A stretch of DNA of 64,000 nt from Lysinibacillus_B sp036662795 (GTDB taxonomy: Bacteria; Bacillota; Bacilli; Bacillales_A; Planococcaceae), in contig NZ_JBAFWZ010000012.1 in the NCBI RefSeq assembly GCF_036662795.1, positions 45,804 through 109,803 on the forward strand. The letters run 5' to 3'. The notes beneath the pieces were generated by a model that saw nothing but the letters and a program-made list of their open reading frames with translations, made no database searches and was not told where the DNA came from. This document shows, one piece after another, positions 59,659 to 64,000 of the stretch (positions are counted from its first letter, which is position 1; every line of letters begins with the position of its first letter). The translations under genes were made by a program, and so were the position numbers.

Positions 59659-60372
59659 GTGAGACGCTGGCTAGCACTAATTGTCATTTTATTTGCCTGC
59701 ATGATCATCGTTGTTTATGAAACGAGTGCATCGGATCGTCGTTTTTTCTTGCCAGAGCCTTTAGGTGGCGTGAAGATTGTACTGGATGCAGGACATGGCG
59801 GTATAGATGGTGGCGCTTCAAAAGGAGAGGTAATAGAAAAAGATATTACACTCGAAATAACGAAAAAGCTTGCGCGACAACTCAAACGACTTGGTGCGGA
59901 AGTTACTTTGACGCGTTCAACGGAAGGGGATGTCATTAGCGAGCATGCACCGAGCGAGGAATTTGCATCATTACGAGAGCGAAAAAAGCAGGATATATTT
60001 TTACGCCAATCGATTTTAAAGGATGCAAAGCCAGACTTATTTATTACCGTTCATGCGAATGCAATTCCTAACAGTAAGTGGCGCGGTGCCCAAGTGTTTT
60101 ATCATAAACAGGGAGATCCGCAAAGCGAGCTATTAGCAAAATCCGTTCAACAAGCTATTAGGGATGATCTTGAAAATACCGATAGAGAAGCTTTAGCGAT
60201 TGAACGTATTTATTTGCTAAAAAAGGCAGAGGTGCCGGCTGTATTAGTTGAGACAGGCTTTTTAAGCAATGATGAAGAGCGCGAGTTATTAATGGATAGT
60301 ACGTATCAAGAAAAGATGGCGAATGCAATAGCACGAGGTGTGGAAGACTATTTTGACCAACAATTTGAATAA
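59659..60372 (+). CDS. cwlD: N-acetylmuramoyl-L-alanine amidase CwlD
   Basis: Removes peptide side chains from muramic acid in the spore cortex, which PdaA then converts to muramic delta-lactam for recognition by germination lytic enzymes. A signal anchor (residues about 4-25) precedes a zinc amidase_3 domain: His in LDAGHGGIDGG, Glu in GEVIEKDITLEI, His in FITVHANAIP and the catalytic Glu in VLVETGFLSN. GTG at 59659 is 8 bases after AAAGGTGG and gives 237 residues, the B. subtilis length; upstream GTGs overlap the binding site. Confidence 0.94.
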   Translation: MRRWLALIVILFACMIIVVYETSASDRRFFLPEPLGGVKIVLDAGHGGIDGGASKGEVIEKDITLEITKKLARQLKRLGAEVTLTRSTEGDVISEHAPSEEFASLRERKKQDIFLRQSILKDAKPDLFITVHANAIPNSKWRGAQVFYHKQGDPQSELLAKSVQQAIRDDLENTDREALAIERIYLLKKAEVPAVLVETGFLSNDEERELLMDSTYQEKMANAIARGVEDYFDQQFE

Positions 60373-60449
60373 AGCAAAGGGAACGACTAGGAACTACAGT
60401 GTGTGATATACTAAAAGTAGAAATAGAAATTGGGGGAGTGTTTGATTTG

Positions 60450-61505
60450 ATGAATGAACAACAGGTCCGTGAACTGTTAGGGCAATTACAGGATCCATTT
60501 TTACATAAAACACTAGAACAAACGAACGGAATCGTAGATATTTCGATAAAAGAAGAAAAGCAACATGTCAGTGTAAAAGTGGCAATTGCAAAAACGAATA
60601 CACCTGAGCAAATGACCTTACAAATGAAAATCGTCGAGCTTTTAAAAGAAAACGGAGCAGCTTCAGTAGGAATTCGCTTTGAAGAGCTTTCACAAGAAGT
60701 GCTGGATTCATTCCGTGGGCAAGCTACAGAATCAGAAGCGCAAGATATTTTATCACCCCTATCAAGCGTGCAATTTATTTCAATCGCCTCTGGTAAGGGT
60801 GGTGTAGGGAAATCAACTGTATCAGTAAATATGGCCGTAGCGTTATCGCGCCTTGGAAAAAAGGTAGGTTTAATTGATGCAGATATTTACGGATTTAGTG
60901 TGCCGGATATGATGGGTATTCAGGAAATGCCTGTAGTGAAGGAAGATCGAATTTACCCTGTAGAGCGTATGGGTGTAAAAGTGATTTCAATGGGCTTCTT
61001 TGTTGAAAATAATGCACCGATTGTATGGCGTGGACCAATGCTTGGTAAAGTTCTTGATCAATTCTTCCGCGATGTCGACTGGGGCGAGCTGGATTATTTA
61101 TTATTAGACTTACCACCAGGCACAGGGGACGTAGCGTTAGATATTCACCAAATGCTTCCGTCATCAAAAGAAGTGGTCGTTACAACCCCACATCCAACGG
61201 CGGCATTTGTTGCAGCGCGCGCGGGAGCAATGGCACTTCAAACGAATCACGATATTTTAGGTGTTGTGGAGAACATGGCTTGGTTCGAATCAAAAACAAC
61301 AGGCGAACGAGAGTATGTGTTTGGCCAAGGCGGCGGTCCGAAGCTAGCTGAGGAATTACGTACAGAATTATTAGGACAAATTCCATTAGGACAACCTGAT
61401 TGGACAGAAGAGGATTTTGCTCCGTCGATTTATGGGGAGGATCATCCAACGGGACAACTATATTTAGATATGGCAAGCAAAATTATCGAGAAATTAACAA
61501 AATAA
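60450..61505 (+). CDS. salA: Mrp/NBP35-family P-loop ATPase SalA
   Basis: N-terminal MIP18-like domain (residues 1-90) and a deviant Walker A ATPase domain (ASGKGGVGKST at about residue 113). Related proteins carry iron-sulfur clusters; in B. subtilis SalA represses scoC and so raises protease production. No CxxC cluster motif is visible near the C-terminus. ATG at 60450 is 11 bases after GGGGGAG; a TTG at 60447 is an equally spaced alternative. 351 residues, as SalA. Confidence 0.92.
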   Translation: MNEQQVRELLGQLQDPFLHKTLEQTNGIVDISIKEEKQHVSVKVAIAKTNTPEQMTLQMKIVELLKENGAASVGIRFEELSQEVLDSFRGQATESEAQDILSPLSSVQFISIASGKGGVGKSTVSVNMAVALSRLGKKVGLIDADIYGFSVPDMMGIQEMPVVKEDRIYPVERMGVKVISMGFFVENNAPIVWRGPMLGKVLDQFFRDVDWGELDYLLLDLPPGTGDVALDIHQMLPSSKEVVVTTPHPTAAFVAARAGAMALQTNHDILGVVENMAWFESKTTGEREYVFGQGGGPKLAEELRTELLGQIPLGQPDWTEEDFAPSIYGEDHPTGQLYLDMASKIIEKLTK

Positions 61506-61512
61506 AATGTAA

Positions 61513-61551
61513 GGAGCTATCTCAGTTTTTGAATGAGGTAGCTCCCTTTTT
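61513..61551. terminator. Terminator between salA and gerD
   Basis: GGAGCTATCTCA (61513-61524) pairs with TGAGGTAGCTCC (61534-61545), one G-T pair, followed by TTTTT. It can serve both convergent genes. Confidence 0.82.
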
Positions 61552-61575
61552 GATTAAGGGAGGGCTAGTAATCCT

Positions 61576-62163
61576 TTATTGTGAACTACCTTTATCCTCA
61601 CCTGAATCTTTTGATTTTTCGTCTTCGCTTTTAGTAGAAGCCTCTCCACTCTTTTTAATCAGCTCCTGCCACTTTGTTTGCAACAGTGGATTTTCGATTG
61701 TCTCCATCACGACCTCTTCCATCTGTTTACGTAGCTCCTTGCCTTTTAATAGCGATTCTATTTGCTTTTGCATTTCAGGTTGATCAAAAAACTTAATTAA
61801 ATCTTCCTGATAACCCGCATCCTTTAGCAATTTTTTCATAATATCCTCTTGCTGTTTTTGCATACTTTTAGCAAGAGTTTCTTTAAATTTAGGGTCCTCA
61901 AACGTCTTTTTCCAAAAATCCTCTGCCTCTTTTGATAGCAATGTGTCTTTCATTGCCGTTTGTACTTCATCATGCTCAAGTACCAATAGCTCACGGAATG
62001 AGGGGTCTTCAAGAAGCTGCCGAATTGCTTTTTTTCCTTCCTCCGTTTGAATGGAATCGACCATAATTTTTTTAACCTCTTCATATGAAAGTGTTGCGGA
62101 TTTATCCTCAGTACAGCCAACCATAAATACCGTGAAACAAATACAGAGTAAAAGCCGATACAT
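61576..62163 (-). CDS. gerD: Spore germination lipoprotein GerD
   Basis: Scaffold lipoprotein of the spore inner membrane that clusters nutrient germinant receptors. A signal peptide ends in VGC with Cys17 as lipid anchor. The rest is a long helical, charged region (about residues 30-165), consistent with the GerD helical trimer, and a disordered Ser/Lys/Glu tail. 195 residues. GGAGG precedes the ATG. Same salA-gerD-kbaA order as in B. subtilis. Confidence 0.92.
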   Translation of the reverse strand: MYRLLLCICFTVFMVGCTEDKSATLSYEEVKKIMVDSIQTEEGKKAIRQLLEDPSFRELLVLEHDEVQTAMKDTLLSKEAEDFWKKTFEDPKFKETLAKSMQKQQEDIMKKLLKDAGYQEDLIKFFDQPEMQKQIESLLKGKELRKQMEEVVMETIENPLLQTKWQELIKKSGEASTKSEDEKSKDSGEDKGSSQ

Positions 62164-62312
62164 GTTTCCTCCATCCTTTCGCTAACATGTTCTTTCAATT
62201 ATTGTTCACAATTATGCGCATAATATGTATACGACTACATCTGTATTAGCTTTTTTATCTAACGATTGCTAAAATGAGTAAAGGATATTGAAAATACGGA
62301 GGACATTTTGTT

Positions 62313-62987
62313 GTGACAATACGGAATTGGTTTAAATTTTTTATAATGTCAATGTTAGTAGGTGGCGGTGTCACAGCAGTGGCTAGCCTATTTATTCGTT
62401 GGGATTTCTTCCAACCATATTTATCTGCGGGCGAATTTGGCGAATTTATTGCAGCATTCGCTTGGATGATTTTATTAGGTTTTACGATGAGTGTTATTGC
62501 GCAGGCAGGGTTCTTTGCGTATTTAACGCTTCATCAAATTGGCGTGGGTGTTTTTAAATCCCTCACACTGTGGAACTGGGTACAAATGCTACTGATTGTC
62601 ATTGTTCTTGTTGATTTGATTATTTTCCGATTTGCACCAGATGCTAAATCTACTGGCGATTGGCTATTTTATATCGGGTTAATGTTGTTTTTAATCGGCG
62701 CGGCCATCGCAACAGCTGTTCAAAAAGTTAAAATGACTGGGAAAAAGCATGTATTCATTCCTGCTGTTTTCTTTATGATTTTTGTTACATCTTTAGAGTG
62801 GATTATCGCACTTATGGGCCGAGATGAAAATATCAACACATATGTTGCACTACTATTATTCCCACTTGTTTCGGTTAATGCATATCAATTATTAATCTTG
62901 CCAAAGTATAATGCAAAATCAGAAGTAGACCGTCAAAAACTAGAAGAGCGTCGCAAAGCACGAAAGCAAGCTGCGCAACAAACATAA
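62313..62987 (+). CDS. kbaA: KinB-signalling pathway activation protein KbaA
   Basis: Membrane protein needed for KinB activity at the start of sporulation in B. subtilis. 224 residues with about six transmembrane helices; basic C-terminal tail (EERRKARKQAAQQT). The GTG start at 62313 is 9 bases after ACGGAGG. It is flanked by gerD and a PdaB-like gene as in B. subtilis. Confidence 0.92.
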   Translation: MTIRNWFKFFIMSMLVGGGVTAVASLFIRWDFFQPYLSAGEFGEFIAAFAWMILLGFTMSVIAQAGFFAYLTLHQIGVGVFKSLTLWNWVQMLLIVIVLVDLIIFRFAPDAKSTGDWLFYIGLMLFLIGAAIATAVQKVKMTGKKHVFIPAVFFMIFVTSLEWIIALMGRDENINTYVALLLFPLVSVNAYQLLILPKYNAKSEVDRQKLEERRKARKQAAQQT

Positions 62988-62991
62988 ATGT

Positions 62992-63027
62992 AACCGCCCT
63001 GCTCAACATTTCAGGGCGGTTTTTATT
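62992..63027 (+). terminator. Terminator after kbaA
   Basis: AACCGCCCTG (62992-63001) pairs perfectly with CAGGGCGGTT (63012-63021), followed by a T-rich tract. Confidence 0.9.
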
Positions 63028-63065
63028 TTACAGTATAAGAAAGAGAAAATTTTTTGGAGTTTGAG

Positions 63066-63150
63066 CAGTGTCTAGCTCCAGCGTCCAGCCCCTCGGTCGA
63101 AAGAGGAAAGGATGCTTACGATTTGGGTCTGCAAGCAGCTGTCGAGGCTA
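63066..63150. repeat. Degenerate copy of a dispersed Bacillaceae intergenic repeat
   Basis: The stretch opens with GTGTCTAGCTCCAGCGTCCA and continues with GCCCCTCGGTCG. From memory, a sequence starting GTGTCTAGCTCCAGCGCC and continuing into GCCCCTCG is scattered between genes in many Bacillaceae. This copy lies between the kbaA terminator and the end of the convergent PdaB-like gene and is shortened or mutated after about 35 bases. Confidence 0.5.
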
Positions 63151-63160
63151 AACATGTGCT

Positions 63161-63811
63161 TTATGGAAACCGTTTTGATTTAAGAGAGTAACCAAAGAGA
63201 CTTTCTTCTATAGAAATAAATTGATGTTGCGTAAGGAAAGTAGTAATGCTCTCAAAATTTACTGCAGACTGTTTATGAAGTGGTAATGAGACGATTGAAC
63301 CCTCAGGCAAAGAAGCCGGAAGTTCATTTACATTTAGTTGTGTAGAAGGAGAGAGCATGTTAATTTGCTGAGAAAAAAGGTATTGTTTAATCTCCTCATT
63401 ATACATATAATCCCTTGTCATAAACCAAAGGGGCTTCGAACCAAAATGCTGCTCATAAATTTTAATATCTTTTTTTAATATATCAATATTTTCATATTCT
63501 TCGAGGGACCGTCCTAATAAACTAGTAACTCGTCCATTTTTCTTTAACGAAGCAATTACCTTTTCAGAGCGTTCAATATAATCTGGATGTAGTAAAAACA
63601 AAGTAGAACTACTAGAACTTGAAGGGATCCATTCTTCAAAGCCATCATGTGTAAAACTAACCTCTGCTACAAAAACTAATCCATAATTCCCTTTAGACAC
63701 GACATTAGGTTCGTCCGTCATTAAAAAAACCGGCAATGTATCGCTTTTCATTGAAAAATAAAAGCTAATGCAAAGTAAAAAGAAACCTAGTAATATCAAC
63801 ACTTTTCGCAT
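63161..63811 (-). CDS. PdaB-like polysaccharide deacetylase-fold protein, probably inactive
   Basis: 216 residues with an N-terminal membrane anchor (residues 1-22) and a NodB-like fold. It aligns by eye with PdaB of B. subtilis: LPVF after the anchor, GLVFVAEVSFTHDG at strand 1, EEYENIDILKKD at the helix before the RPP region, and GSIVSLPLHKQS at the LH motif. Catalytic features are lost: the first motif has SFTHDG in place of TFD, no HxxxH-like pair follows, and FMTRDY replaces RPP. The place after kbaA and before an rRNA operon is that of pdaB, but the gene is on the opposite strand. ATG at 63811 is 11 bases after AAAGGAG; an ATG at 63820 is too close. Confidence 0.7.
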   Translation of the reverse strand: MRKVLILLGFFLLCISFYFSMKSDTLPVFLMTDEPNVVSKGNYGLVFVAEVSFTHDGFEEWIPSSSSSSTLFLLHPDYIERSEKVIASLKKNGRVTSLLGRSLEEYENIDILKKDIKIYEQHFGSKPLWFMTRDYMYNEEIKQYLFSQQINMLSPSTQLNVNELPASLPEGSIVSLPLHKQSAVNFESITTFLTQHQFISIEESLFGYSLKSKRFP

Positions 63812-63884
63812 AATTAACATACTCCTTTTTTGATAGAATGCATGAAAAAAATATACTTTCTCAAAAAAAACTTATGAAATAGTG

Positions 63885-63914
63885 TTGACTTCTATGATTA
63901 GACGATGTTATTAT
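63885..63914 (+). promoter_or_regulatory. rRNA operon promoter
   Basis: TTGACT at 63885-63890, 18-base spacer, TATTAT at 63909-63914. Further on, AACCTTGAAAACTGAACAA (near 63956-63974) is the leader segment usually found just before 16S rRNA in Bacillales. The 16S gene itself lies past the window end. Confidence 0.8.
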
Positions 63915-64000
63915 AAGTGAGTCGCCAAGAGATGACGCGACAACGAAACAAAATGAACCTTGAAAACTGAACAAGCAAAACGTTAACAATAAAGTTTCAT

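Noticed and set aside
61566..61783. Plus-strand open frame running from the salA end into gerD
   Set aside because: Antisense to gerD, whose lipobox, Shine-Dalgarno and gene order are convincing.
1..64000. CRISPR arrays, tRNA genes, insertion sequences with transposase, prophage genes
   Set aside because: None found by eye; all sizeable coding frames are explained by the listed genes.

Overview
The window is AT-rich chromosomal DNA from a spore-forming member of the Bacillales. The protein sequences and the extra genes inside otherwise Bacillus-like operons fit the Lysinibacillus/Solibacillus (Planococcaceae) group best; this placement is from remembered family sequences, not a database search. 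It carries the translation and transcription super-cluster near the origin. Sporulation and germination genes (sigH, cwlD, gerD, kbaA, a pdaB-like gene) support a spore former.

Layout. 1-7161: a serine acetyltransferase cut by the window edge, ispF, gltX, a cysteine T-box with cysS, then mrnC, rlmB, rae1 and sigH. 7179-11624: rpmG-secE, nusG, rplK-rplA, rplJ-rplL and an RsmC-like methyltransferase, with L1- and L10-type autoregulatory leaders. 11649-24240: rpoB, rpoC, rplGB, rpsL, rpsG, fusA, tuf. 24388-34960: a block that separates tuf from the S10 operon, holding malate synthase G, a LysR regulator, a complete BceRS-BceAB-type peptide-antibiotic sensing and detoxification module, and a polar amino acid ABC importer. 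35172-49740: the S10-spc-alpha ribosomal protein run with secY, adk, infA and rpoA; the usual map gene between adk and infA survives only as fragments. 49743-50244: a gene-free stretch rich in palindromes. 50245-54625: ecfA1-ecfA2-ecfT-truA, then the L13 leader with rplM-rpsI. 54638-59598: a soluble chemoreceptor and a heterodimeric multidrug-type ABC exporter with a small gene in front. 59659-63811: cwlD, salA, gerD, kbaA and a divergent, inverted PdaB-like gene. 63885-64000: promoter and leader of an rRNA operon whose 16S gene would lie just past the window.

How it works together. Most of the window builds ribosomes and RNA polymerase, with growth-linked control by ribosomal protein leaders (L1, L10, L13, S10), a tRNA-sensing T-box and several terminator-like leaders. 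The accessory modules are self-contained: sensing plus efflux (Bce), uptake (amino acid importer), glyoxylate metabolism (GlcB), cofactor uptake energising (EcfA1A2T), export (ABC pair), and spore cortex maturation and germination.

Points most worth a second look: the decayed map gene; the PdaB-like protein with lost catalytic residues on the opposite strand to kbaA; the palindromic region before ecfA1 with a possible attenuator and a hairpin element flanked by 14-bp direct repeats; strong terminators between rpoB and rpoC without an obvious promoter; and a near-perfect inverted repeat at the end of the BceS-like gene that looks like the BceR operator.
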